Program-made: the position numbers and the translations under genes
DNA from: VRUE01 sp963702705
GTDB taxonomy: Bacteria; Actinomycetota; Thermoleophilia; Solirubrobacterales; 70-9
DNA length: 64,000 nucleotides
NCBI GenBank assembly: GCA_963702705.1
Contig: CAVPDR010000007.1
Span: 635,431-699,430, forward strand
Direction: 5' to 3'
Notes under the pieces: generated by a model
Databases searched by the model: none
What the model was told of the DNA's origin: nothing
Seen by the model: only the letters and a program-made list of their open reading frames with translations
Shown here: piece after piece, positions 8,512 through 16,325 of the stretch
Numbering within the stretch: position 1 is the stretch's first letter
How the letters are laid out: every line of letters starts with the position of its first letter

Positions 8512-9555
8512 GTGACCAAGAGACTTCTCACTGTCAGCGTGGCGCTGGCTCTTGCCGTCGCCGTTGCAGCATGCGGCAGCTCGTCATCGGACAGCAGCGG
8601 AGGATCGTCCAGCTCGCCCCTGGTCGGCGCCGGCAGCACCCTCGTCGCCCCGCTGATGTCGAAGTGGCAGTCCGACTACGCCAGCAAGTCCGAAGAAACG
8701 GTCACCTACGGCGCGATCGGCAGCGGTGGCGGGATCGACCAGATCACCTCGCGCTCGGTCGATTTCGGCGCCTCCGACGCGCCATTGACGCCGGAACAGT
8801 TCGAAGAAGCCGATGGCGTCGAGCAGATTCCCTGGGCCCTGAGCGGAACCGTGCCCGCCTACAACGTCAGCGGCGCGCCCAGCAACCTGAAACTGAGCGG
8901 CGAAGTCCTCGCCGACATCTACCTCGGCAAGATCACCCAGTGGGATGATCCGGCGATCGCCAAGCTCAACTCCGGCGCCAACCTGCCGAGCACCAAGATC
9001 ACCCCCGTCTACCGCAGCGATGGCAGCGGCGATACCTACGCCTTCACCAACTACCTCTCGACGATCAGCCCCGAATTCAAGTCGACGGTCGGCACCTCGA
9101 CCACGGTCAAGTTCCCGACCGGCGTCGGTGCCGAAAAGAACGACGGCGTCGCCGCGGCGATTTCGCAGACCGATGGCGCGATCGGCTACGTCGGCCTCGC
9201 CTACGCGCTCTCCAATGAACTCAGCATGCCGCTGGTCGAAAACTCGGCCGGGGAATTCCCGGAACCGGGCGTGGAAAGCGTCGAAGCAGCCGCCGACGCG
9301 GTGAAGACGATCGGCAAGGACAACTCGATCTCACTCGCCGACCTGCCGGCCTCGGCCAAAGGCGCCTACCCGATCTCGACCTACACCTACGTGATCGTGC
9401 CGCTGGAAAGCGAAAAGGCCGAAGCGCTGAAAAAGTTCATCACCTACGCGATTGGTCCGGCGGGTCAGGAATTCGGTCCCGACCTCGACTTCGCGCCCCT
9501 GCCCAAGCAGGTTGTTGCCGCCGGCAAAGCGGCGATCGCCAAGATCGGCAGTTAG
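8512..9555 (+). CDS. pstS: Phosphate-binding lipoprotein PstS
   Basis: Extracytoplasmic phosphate receptor of the high-affinity Pst ABC importer. A lipoprotein signal (TKRLLTVSVALALAVAVAAC, lipobox VAAC) and a Ser/Gly linker lead into the binding domain. That domain has GAGSTLVAPLMSKW, GSGGGIDQI, FGASDAPL, YRSDGSGDTYAF and a late GAIGYVGLAYA, the usual phosphate-contact segments. I chose GTG 8512 because an AAGGAGA ribosome site sits 7 bases upstream; the longer in-frame start at 8464 would bury the signal peptide. The frame is intact. Confidence 0.95.
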   Translation: MTKRLLTVSVALALAVAVAACGSSSSDSSGGSSSSPLVGAGSTLVAPLMSKWQSDYASKSEETVTYGAIGSGGGIDQITSRSVDFGASDAPLTPEQFEEADGVEQIPWALSGTVPAYNVSGAPSNLKLSGEVLADIYLGKITQWDDPAIAKLNSGANLPSTKITPVYRSDGSGDTYAFTNYLSTISPEFKSTVGTSTTVKFPTGVGAEKNDGVAAAISQTDGAIGYVGLAYALSNELSMPLVENSAGEFPEPGVESVEAAADAVKTIGKDNSISLADLPASAKGAYPISTYTYVIVPLESEKAEALKKFITYAIGPAGQEFGPDLDFAPLPKQVVAAGKAAIAKIGS

Positions 9556-10546
9556 TTGGAGGCCGGCGCCCTCAGCAACCCAGTGTTGCGGGCCCGGCGC
9601 AACCTCACTGACCGCATCGGCGATCCGCTGCTGCGGGGCCTCTCGGGCCTCGCAGCAGCGCTCGCCGTCGCGGTCATAGTCGGGATCGTCTATGAGGTCA
9701 TCCACATCGCCTCGCCGGCGATCTCGGCCTTCGGCATCGGCTTCGTCACTACCAACGACTGGAACCCGGTCACGGAAAACTTCGGCGCCGCGCCGTTCCT
9801 CTACGGCACCGTCGTCACCTCGGCGATCGCCCTGCTCTTCGCCGCGCCAATCTCGATCGCGATCTCGATTTTCCTGACCGAGCTGGCTCCGTCGCGGTTG
9901 CGGCGGCCGGTGGCGACGCTGGTCGACATGCTCGCCGCGATCCCCACCGTGATCCTCGGCCTCTGGGGGATCCTCGTCCTCGGTCCCTTCATGCACGACA
10001 CGATCGAGCCGGCGCTGCAGAGCGTGCTTCGGCTTCCTGCCGATCTTCAGCGCCGATCCCTCGGCCTTCGGCTACCTGACCGCGGCGGTGATCCTGACGA
10101 TCATGGTCACGCCGATCATCACCAGCGTCACTCGCGAGGTCTTCGAGACCGTGCCCGGTGACCTCAAGGAGGGCGCCTACGCACTCGGCGCCACCCGCTG
10201 GGAGATGGTCAGGGAAGTGGTGCTGCCCTACTCGCGCGCCGGCATCGTCGGCGCTTCCATTCTCGGTCTGGGCCGGGCGATCGGCGAGGCGATCGCAGTC
10301 GCCCAGGTGATCGGCGGCGCGACCGCGATCAACGTCTCCCTCTTCCACACCGGCGGCACGATGGCAGCTCAGATCGCGGCCCAGTTCCAGGGCGCGCCGG
10401 GGGCGCTGCAGAAGCCCTCGCTGGCCTACCTGGGCTTGATCCTCTTGGTCTTCGCCGTTGTCGTCAACGTGATCGCGCGCCTGATCGTGCAGCGCGGCAA
10501 GCTCAAGGACACTGACGTGACCCTGACCGAGGCGGAGGCGCTGTGA
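9556..10546 (+). CDS. pstC: Phosphate ABC transporter permease PstC (one frameshift)
   Basis: Membrane subunit of the Pst importer. Hydrophobic helices alternate with the cytoplasmic coupling segment EGAYALGATRWEMVREVVLPYSRAGI (EAA-like loop) and GRAIGEAIAVAQVIGG. The frame changes near 10030, between ...IEPALQSVL and FLPIFSADPSAFGYL. The likely start is TTG 9556, immediately after the pstS stop, and the gene overlaps pstA by GTGA, implying translational coupling. Confidence 0.92.
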
Positions 10547-11427
10547 GCGCTCCAAATGCACACGCGCTCCTGCTCGACCGCGGCAATCTGAAGCGACGCA
10601 AGCGGGTCAACCGGGCGATTGAAATCACCTCCACGATCGCCGCGCTGCTCGCCGTCGCGGTGCTGCTGATCGTCGTCGGCTCGGTCCTGCTCAAGGGGCT
10701 GGGCGCGCTCAGCCTGCACTTCCTCACCACCCCGACCGGCCTCTTCGGCGACACCAGTGGCGGCATCTCCAACGCGATCGTCGGCTCGGCGATCATGGTC
10801 GGCATCGCCGCCCTGATGGCGATCCCGATCGGCCTTCTGGTCGCGATCTACACCACCGAGTTCGCCGGGCCGCGCTTCGGCCACGCGGTTCGCTTCGTGC
10901 TCGACATCCTCAATGGGGTGCCGACGATCATCACCGGCATCTTCGTTTTCGGCCTTTTGGTCGAGGGCAACAAGCAGAGCGGCTTCGCCGCTTCGGTGGC
11001 GCTGGCGATCATCATGCTGCCGATCGTCGCTCGCACCGCCCAGGAGGTGCTGACCCTGGTGCCGGCCAACCTCAAGGAGGCGGCGCACGCGCTCGGCATC
11101 GCACACTGGCGCTCGACCGTGCGGATCACGATCCCGACCGCGGCCGGCGGCCTGATCACCGGCGCCTTGCTCGCCGTCGCTCGTGTCGCCGGCGAGACCG
11201 CGCCGTTGATCCTGCTCTCTTCGATCTACGGCCAGGGCGTCCTCACCGAACCCGGCGAAGCGCTGGCCTCGATCCCGATCTTCATCTTCCAGTCCTCGGA
11301 GTCGCCCAGCCCCGAGGCACACACCCAGGCCTGGGCGGCGGCGTTGATCCTGATCGCCTTCGTGCTGGTTCTCAACATCGTCGCCCGCGCCTTCTACGCC
11401 CGTTCCCGCAAGCGCATGGGGGCATGA
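10543..11427 (+). CDS. pstA: Phosphate ABC transporter permease PstA
   Basis: Second membrane subunit of the Pst importer, 294 residues, frame intact. It shows six predicted helices, GVPTIITGIFVFG, and the coupling loop ANLKEAAHALGIAHWRSTVRITIPTAAGGLITG. GTG 10543 overlaps the pstC stop (GTGA). Confidence 0.95.
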   Translation: MSAPNAHALLLDRGNLKRRKRVNRAIEITSTIAALLAVAVLLIVVGSVLLKGLGALSLHFLTTPTGLFGDTSGGISNAIVGSAIMVGIAALMAIPIGLLVAIYTTEFAGPRFGHAVRFVLDILNGVPTIITGIFVFGLLVEGNKQSGFAASVALAIIMLPIVARTAQEVLTLVPANLKEAAHALGIAHWRSTVRITIPTAAGGLITGALLAVARVAGETAPLILLSSIYGQGVLTEPGEALASIPIFIFQSSESPSPEAHTQAWAAALILIAFVLVLNIVARAFYARSRKRMGA

Positions 11428-11464
11428 TCCCCGCGCGTCCGCCCGCCACCCGAGGAGTCCTAGG

Positions 11465-12355
11465 ATGGACAGCAGAGATTCGTTCGAGAGCACGACAATG
11501 ACCGAGCCCAATCCAGAGTCCCAGGCGCGCGCACCGCAGAAGGGGCCGGCGATCTCGATCTCCGGCATCGGTGTTCCGCGGCCGGGGGGCAAGAAGCGCG
11601 ACGTCGGCAACGTCCAGCTCAAAGCGCTCAACGCTTACTACGGCGGGACCCATGCGGTGCGCGGGGTCGACCTCGATTTCAGCGCCGACCGTGTCACCGC
11701 GATCATCGGCCCCTCCGGCTGCGGCAAGTCGACGATGGTGCGCTGCATCAACCGCATGCACGAGGAGATCCCCGGCGCCAGGGCCGAGGGAGAGGTGTTG
11801 CTCGACGAGCTCGACCTCTACAACGGCGCGATCGACGTCGTCGCGGTGCGCCGCGCGGTCGGCATGGTCTTCCAGAAGCCGAATCCGTTCCCGACGATGT
11901 CGGTGATCGACAACGTCACCGCGGGCCTGCGGCTGACCGGTGCGTCGCGCGGCGAGATCGAGGACCGCGGCCGCGAAGCGCTGGTCGGCGCCGGCCTCTG
12001 GGATGAGGTCAAGGACCGGCTCAAGGGCCCCGGCGTTGGTCTCTCCGGCGGCCAGCAGCAGCGTCTCTGCATTGCCCGTGCGCTTGCGGTCGAGCCCGAG
12101 GTGCTGCTGATGGACGAGCCCTGCTCGGCGCTCGATCCGGTGGCGACGCTGAAGATCGAGGAGCTGATCGGCGAGCTGAAGCAGCGGGTGACGATCGTGA
12201 TCGTCACCCACAACATGCAGCAGGCGGCGCGCGTCGCCGACACCACTGTCTTCATGCTGGGCGGCGAGCTGGTTGAGGTCGGCCCCACCGACAAGGTCTT
12301 CACCAACCCCGACGACGATCGCACCGAGCAATACGTGACCGGGAAGTTCGGCTGA
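11465..12355 (+). CDS. pstB: Phosphate ABC transporter ATPase PstB
   Basis: ATPase powering Pst uptake. Walker A is GPSGCGKST, the Q-loop is MVFQKPNPFPTM (typical of PstB), the signature is LSGGQQQR, Walker B is VLLMDEPCSALDP and the switch His is in IVTHNMQQA. About 45 residues precede the usual PstB N-terminus, rich in polar residues; a start at an inner Met (TMTEPNP) is possible, but GAGGAG lies well placed before ATG 11465. The stop overlaps the phoU start (TGATG). Confidence 0.95.
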   Translation: MDSRDSFESTTMTEPNPESQARAPQKGPAISISGIGVPRPGGKKRDVGNVQLKALNAYYGGTHAVRGVDLDFSADRVTAIIGPSGCGKSTMVRCINRMHEEIPGARAEGEVLLDELDLYNGAIDVVAVRRAVGMVFQKPNPFPTMSVIDNVTAGLRLTGASRGEIEDRGREALVGAGLWDEVKDRLKGPGVGLSGGQQQRLCIARALAVEPEVLLMDEPCSALDPVATLKIEELIGELKQRVTIVIVTHNMQQAARVADTTVFMLGGELVEVGPTDKVFTNPDDDRTEQYVTGKFG

Positions 12356-13041
12356 TGGTGACCGAAACCCGGACGCAGTACCAGGAGGAACTCGACCGGC
12401 TTGAGGGCAGTGCTCTCGGCGGTCTCGACTTGGTCAGCTCGGCGCTGGAACGGACCCTGGAGGCGGTCGAGCACCAGGATGTGGAGCTGGCGCAGCTGGT
12501 CGTCGTCGACGACGACCGCATCGACGGCCGCTACCTCGAGGTGCATCAGAGTCTGATCACGCTGCTGGCAACACAGTCGCCGGTGGCGACCGACCTGCGC
12601 CTGATCTCCGCCCTGCTGCACGTGCTGAAGAGTGTCGAGCGGATGGGCGATCAGTGCGTGAACATCTGCAAGATGATCCCGCTCTCCGGCAACGAGCCGC
12701 CGGCCGACCGGGAGATGGTCAAGCTGATCCTCGCGATGGGCGGGCAGACGAAGATGCTGATCAGCCAGGCCAAGCGCGCCTTCGGCGACCGTGACGTCGA
12801 ACTCGCCCAGGACCTGGTGCGCCAGGACGATGTCGTCGACAACCTCAACCGCGAATGCTTCCGGCTGGCGCTTGAGATCGGCGACGACGCCGACCGGCGC
12901 GAATGGGCGATGACGATGCTGCTCGGGGCGCGGGCGATAGAGCGGATCGCCGACAACGCCGTCGACATCGGCGAGCAGGTCGCGTTCGTCGTGACCGGCC
13001 TCTTCCGCGAGTTCGAGGACGCCTCTCATCCCAGCGGATAG
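12355..13041 (+). CDS. phoU: Phosphate uptake regulator PhoU
   Basis: Cytosolic helical-bundle protein that links Pst transport to Pho signalling. Two PhoU repeats are visible, each with the acidic metal-binding helix pattern: ERMGDQCVNICKM near residues 85-100 and ERIADNAVDIGEQVAF near 190-205. The 228-residue length is standard. Its start overlaps the pstB stop, so it is co-translated with the importer. The usual sensor kinase partner PhoR is not in the window. Confidence 0.95.
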   Translation: MVTETRTQYQEELDRLEGSALGGLDLVSSALERTLEAVEHQDVELAQLVVVDDDRIDGRYLEVHQSLITLLATQSPVATDLRLISALLHVLKSVERMGDQCVNICKMIPLSGNEPPADREMVKLILAMGGQTKMLISQAKRAFGDRDVELAQDLVRQDDVVDNLNRECFRLALEIGDDADRREWAMTMLLGARAIERIADNAVDIGEQVAFVVTGLFREFEDASHPSG

Positions 13042-13095
13042 GCGCGCAACGGTTGAGATCCGCGGCGTTTGGGAACATGCTGAGAGAGGTCCGGG

Positions 13096-14001
13096 ATGCT
13101 CTGCGCTGCCATAGATATTGGTTCCAACACGACGCGAGTCTTGGTCGCGGAGCCTGTCGATGGGCAGTTGAAGAAGGTGATGGAGCAGCGGGCCTACACG
13201 CGGATCAATAAGGCGCTCGACTCCGACGGCGCGATTGTCGGCGAGAAGATCGACGAAGTCTGCGAGGTCGTCGCAACCCAGGTGCGCCTGGCGAAAGAGC
13301 TGGGCGCCGAGGAGATTCGGGCGGTTGCGACCGCCGCAGTGCGCGAGGCTTCCAATAGCGAGGCGGTTGCGGAGGCGATTGCCGAGGCGGCGGGCGTGCC
13401 GGTTGAGGTCCTCAGCGACGAGGAGGAGGGCAGGCTCTCCTTCATCGGCGCGACCAAGACGCTTGGGCACCCGGTGGCCGGCAAGGTCGGCGTCGTCGAC
13501 GTCGGCGGCGGCTCGACCGAGGTGATTCTCGGCACCGTGCCCGGCGGCGCCTCGAAGGTTCTCTCCTGGCGGGTTGGCTCAGGGGTCTTGGCGGATGAGC
13601 TGATCTCCTCCGATCCGCCCTCGGCGGCCGAGATCCGCAAGGTCCGCGACCGCATCGACGACATCTTCGCCGGGGTCGAGATCGAGCATCCGGCCCAGGC
13701 GGTCGCGGTTGGCGGCAGCGCCACCTCGTTGCGTCGCCTGGTCGGCGCTGTGCTCGAATACGAGACCCTGGAGCGCGGCATCCGCGTCCTCTGCGGCGAC
13801 CCGGCGGCCGAGGTCGCCCGGCGCTTCGAGCTCGACCCCGAACGGGTTCGCATCCTCGCCACCGGGGTGTTGCTGCTGGAGAAGGTCTCCGAGCTGCTCG
13901 GCCAGCCCTTGCAGATCGGCAAGGGCGGCCTGCGCGAGGGGGTCGTCCTCGACATGCTCAACGGCAGCCTCAACGGCTCACGCATTCGCCTCGCCGCTTA
14001 G
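13096..14001 (+). CDS. Ppx/GppA exopolyphosphatase family protein
   Basis: Predicted exopolyphosphatase or pppGpp phosphohydrolase of the actin-like ATPase fold. It shows the phosphate-1 loop AAIDIGSNTTRVLVAE, EIRAVATAAVREASN, the catalytic-Glu region LSDEEEGRLSFIGA and the phosphate-2 motif VVDVGGGSTEVIL. At 301 residues it is the short form without the C-terminal HD-like domain. Its position after phoU and before a CHAD gene points to polyphosphate turnover rather than stringent response, but sequence alone cannot separate these. Confidence 0.9.
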   Translation: MLCAAIDIGSNTTRVLVAEPVDGQLKKVMEQRAYTRINKALDSDGAIVGEKIDEVCEVVATQVRLAKELGAEEIRAVATAAVREASNSEAVAEAIAEAAGVPVEVLSDEEEGRLSFIGATKTLGHPVAGKVGVVDVGGGSTEVILGTVPGGASKVLSWRVGSGVLADELISSDPPSAAEIRKVRDRIDDIFAGVEIEHPAQAVAVGGSATSLRRLVGAVLEYETLERGIRVLCGDPAAEVARRFELDPERVRILATGVLLLEKVSELLGQPLQIGKGGLREGVVLDMLNGSLNGSRIRLAA

Positions 14002-14031
14002 GCGGCTGGCGCTCTGCTTTAGCCTCGTCCT

Positions 14032-14933
14032 GTGGCAAGCGCGCGGAAGGTCGAGCTCGACTGCGAGGCATCGTTCGGAGTCGCCGCCAGGCGCGTGGTC
14101 AAGATCCGCGCCAAGGAGGTCTTCAGGCAGGCCGGGGGCGTCCTCGACCTCGGCGAGGTGGAGCATGTCCATGACATGCGGGTCGCGACGCGGCGCTTGC
14201 GAGCGGCGCTGGAGATCTTCGAGGTCTGCTTCCCGCGCAAGCGTCATCGCAAGGCTCTGAAGCGGGTCAAGGCGCTGGCCGATGCGCTCGGCGAGCGCCG
14301 CGACCTCGATGTCGAGATCGAGCTGCTGGAAGGTCTCCGCGGCGAAAGCGCAAGCGAGGATCGCGAGGCGCTCGGCGGGTTGATCAAGGAGCTGCGGGTT
14401 CGGCAGCGGCAGGCCAACGAGGATCTCGCCCCGTTCGTCACCGCCAAGCGGCTGAGGAAGTTGCGCCGCCGCCTGACCAAGCTCGCCAAGGCGGCAGAAA
14501 AGTGAAGCCGCGCCGGGTCGATGGACTCGATCCGCGGGCGCCGCTGCGCCCCAACGCGGCGAGAATTGTCCGCACCCGGCTCAATGAGCTGCGTGGCTTC
14601 GCCGACGAGGCGCTGGCGCCCGACGCGAGCGCGGCCCAACACAACATGCGGATCGCGGCCAAGCGGCTGCGCTACGTGTTGGAGGTCGTCGGTCCCTGCA
14701 TCGGCGAGGAGGCCAAGGCCGCCCGCGACGCCGCCAAGCAACTGCAATCGGTGCTCGGCGACCTCCACGACTGCGACCTGATGCTGCCCAAGGTCGAGCA
14801 GATCGACTCGGCCGTCGCTCGGCTGCGCGAGCGGCGCGAGCGGCTCTTCCACGAGTTCGTCGAGCTCTGGCGGGCCGAGGCCAGGAATGGGACCTGGGCC
14901 GCACTGGAGCTGGTGCTATCTCGATCGCGTTGA
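14032..14933 (+). CDS. CHAD-domain protein, split by a probable frameshift
   Basis: CHAD domains are helical bundles with conserved His and basic residues that bind polyphosphate. The first half (from GTG 14032) has VHDMRVATRRLRAALEIF and RDLDVEIELLEGL; the second half (from 14502) has QHNMRIAAKRLRYVLEVV and LGDLHDCDLMLP. These are the two internal repeats of one CHAD domain. The halves meet at 14499-14505 in GAAAAGTGA: adding one A gives an uninterrupted reading (AEKVKPRRVDGLD). I therefore call one gene with a homopolymer deletion, although two coupled half-domain genes cannot be excluded. Confidence 0.82.
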
Positions 14934-14951
14934 GCCTCTGCCTGCTTCCGG

Positions 14952-15332
14952 TCACCGTTTGTCTAGCGAGCGCAATCGGTAAAGGACGGACCAGAAGGCA
15001 CCGGCCAGCGCAACCAGTTCTGGCCGGGCGAGTTCATTGTTCTTCTCGCCCAGGCCGACTACCACTACCACCGCGATCAAGAGCACTACAAAGATCAGCA
15101 AGCCCAGGAGGATGGTCCGTTCCAGTCCGTCGGCCGACCGTTTCGACTTATCCTGCTCAGCTGCGTCTTTCGTCACCCTATTTTCGATGCGAGCTCGGCG
15201 CACGACCTCGCGTTCCCCCTCCCTCGCGATTCCCTCATCGTCTAGCGTCGAGAGGTCAGCCGCTTGTTCTCGGCCGGCAAGGTTTCCTGGGCTTGGATGC
15301 TGCTGATCTTTAGGGGGGATTGGGTCGTTCAC
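14952..15332 (-). CDS. Hypothetical single-span membrane protein
   Basis: Not recognised. It has a 70-residue hydrophilic, charged N-terminus, then one strong transmembrane helix (TILLGLLIFVVLLIAVVVVVGLG) and a short basic tail RSLDKR. The start is GTG 15332. It is convergent with the CHAD gene. The frame is intact and the membrane pattern clear, so a real gene is likely. Confidence 0.55.
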   Translation of the reverse strand: MNDPIPPKDQQHPSPGNLAGREQAADLSTLDDEGIAREGEREVVRRARIENRVTKDAAEQDKSKRSADGLERTILLGLLIFVVLLIAVVVVVGLGEKNNELARPELVALAGAFWSVLYRLRSLDKR

Positions 15333-15334
15333 GG

Positions 15335-15390
15335 CCCTCCTGGCGCAATTGCGCCTGGCTATCGCCTGGCTTTGGGCGACGGCAGGAGGG
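15335..15390. repeat. Multi-stem palindromic structure
   Basis: Outer arms CCCTCCTG and CAGGAGGG enclose a perfect inner palindrome GGCGCAATTGCGCC (15342-15355) and a third short stem (CGCC...GGGCG), giving a cloverleaf-like fold. It is directly upstream of the minus-strand membrane-protein gene and at the left edge of a lower-GC patch. Its function is unknown. Confidence 0.5.
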
Positions 15391-15914
15391 GGGCGACCCC
15401 GTTACTAGTTGAACGTCAGCTACTGACGCTCGGGACGCTGCCTGCTATGCCTTAGGCAAGACAATCTGTTAGTTGGGTCTGTTCACAAAATTTGCTGCCT
15501 TGACTGTTGGTGTGAACCATTTGATTCGGAGGACTGTTCTCTGTGCTTGGTTTTGTTCGCTGCTTTCGCATGTTTTTGTTGCTCCTACCTATTGCTCGAT
15601 GGAGTGGATTGACTGAGAGACTGGATTTGCTGGAATCAGTGGGTGCGAAAACACTGGCAGCCGGCTTAATTCTTCGGCCATAAGGGCGATATCGACCGCG
15701 CGGTATTCCCTCCCAGTGGTTCTTCTATCCCTGCTGCGACTGACGACGATTCTGGCTTCCCAAGGCCCGACTCGCCGGCCGGTCCGCATCAATTTAATCC
15801 TCTGGTACGTGCCATGCCTTGTCAAGGAATGCATCTCGGCAAGAATTGATGGGAAAAACAGGGAGGGTTTTAGCTGTGGTTTAAATGCTGGGCAGGAATA
15901 AGACTTAAAGGCCC
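15391..15914. other. Lower-GC stretch without a convincing gene
   Basis: Base composition drops visibly here (runs such as TTGTTCGCTGC and TTTTTGTTGC) against GC-rich surroundings. I see no recognisable gene apart from a weak minus-strand frame at 15589-15834. The XRE gene at its right edge suggests recently acquired DNA. Confidence 0.5.
15589..15834 (-). CDS. Possible small hypothetical protein, 81 aa
   Basis: An open frame encoding a basic protein (ARIVVSRSRDRRTTGREY, then IALMAEELSRLPVFSHPL). No family was recognised. It lies in the lower-GC patch, where open frames are less easily explained by GC bias, but nothing else supports it. Confidence 0.25.
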   Translation of the reverse strand: MHSLTRHGTYQRIKLMRTGRRVGPWEARIVVSRSRDRRTTGREYRAVDIALMAEELSRLPVFSHPLIPANPVSQSIHSIEQ

Positions 15915-16190
15915 GTGCCTGATGTAGCTAAACGTTTCGCCGAGAACTTGGCCTACTACCGCCAGCAATCCGGACTTTCCCAGGAAGCACTCGCAAGCCG
16001 TGCGGAAATTCATCGCACCCAAATAGGCGAGCTCCTGCGTGGCAAACAACTCCCGCGCTTGGACACTTTCGTCAAGCTTGCGGGGGCTCTAGATGTGCCT
16101 CCCACTGACTTGCTGGAGGGCATTAGCTGGGAGCCGGCGGTTCAGACCGGCCAGTTCAGGCTCTCAGCGCCAAGCAAGCGCAAGAAGTAG
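15915..16190 (+). CDS. XRE-family helix-turn-helix regulator
   Basis: A 91-residue DNA-binding protein with a Cro/C1-type HTH: FAENLAYYRQQSGLSQEALA, then HRTQIGELLRGKQLPRLDTF and VKLAGALDVPPTDLLEGI. The last part is the normal end of this domain, and the tail is basic (SKRKK). The start is GTG 15915. Such single-domain regulators often accompany mobile or toxin-antitoxin genes; no partner is visible. Its AT-richer upstream DNA suggests transfer. Confidence 0.85.
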   Translation: MPDVAKRFAENLAYYRQQSGLSQEALASRAEIHRTQIGELLRGKQLPRLDTFVKLAGALDVPPTDLLEGISWEPAVQTGQFRLSAPSKRKK

Positions 16191-16325
16191 CGCCGGGGTG
16201 CGTCCGCGTTGGCCGCTTTCTCCGGTCACGAGATCTTTACCTGCGCTTCCCTGCTCGTTCACAAGTTTTCCCTGCACATAGCGAACTCTGGAGGTGACAG
16301 AAACGACTAGAGCAGGGAGACGCCG

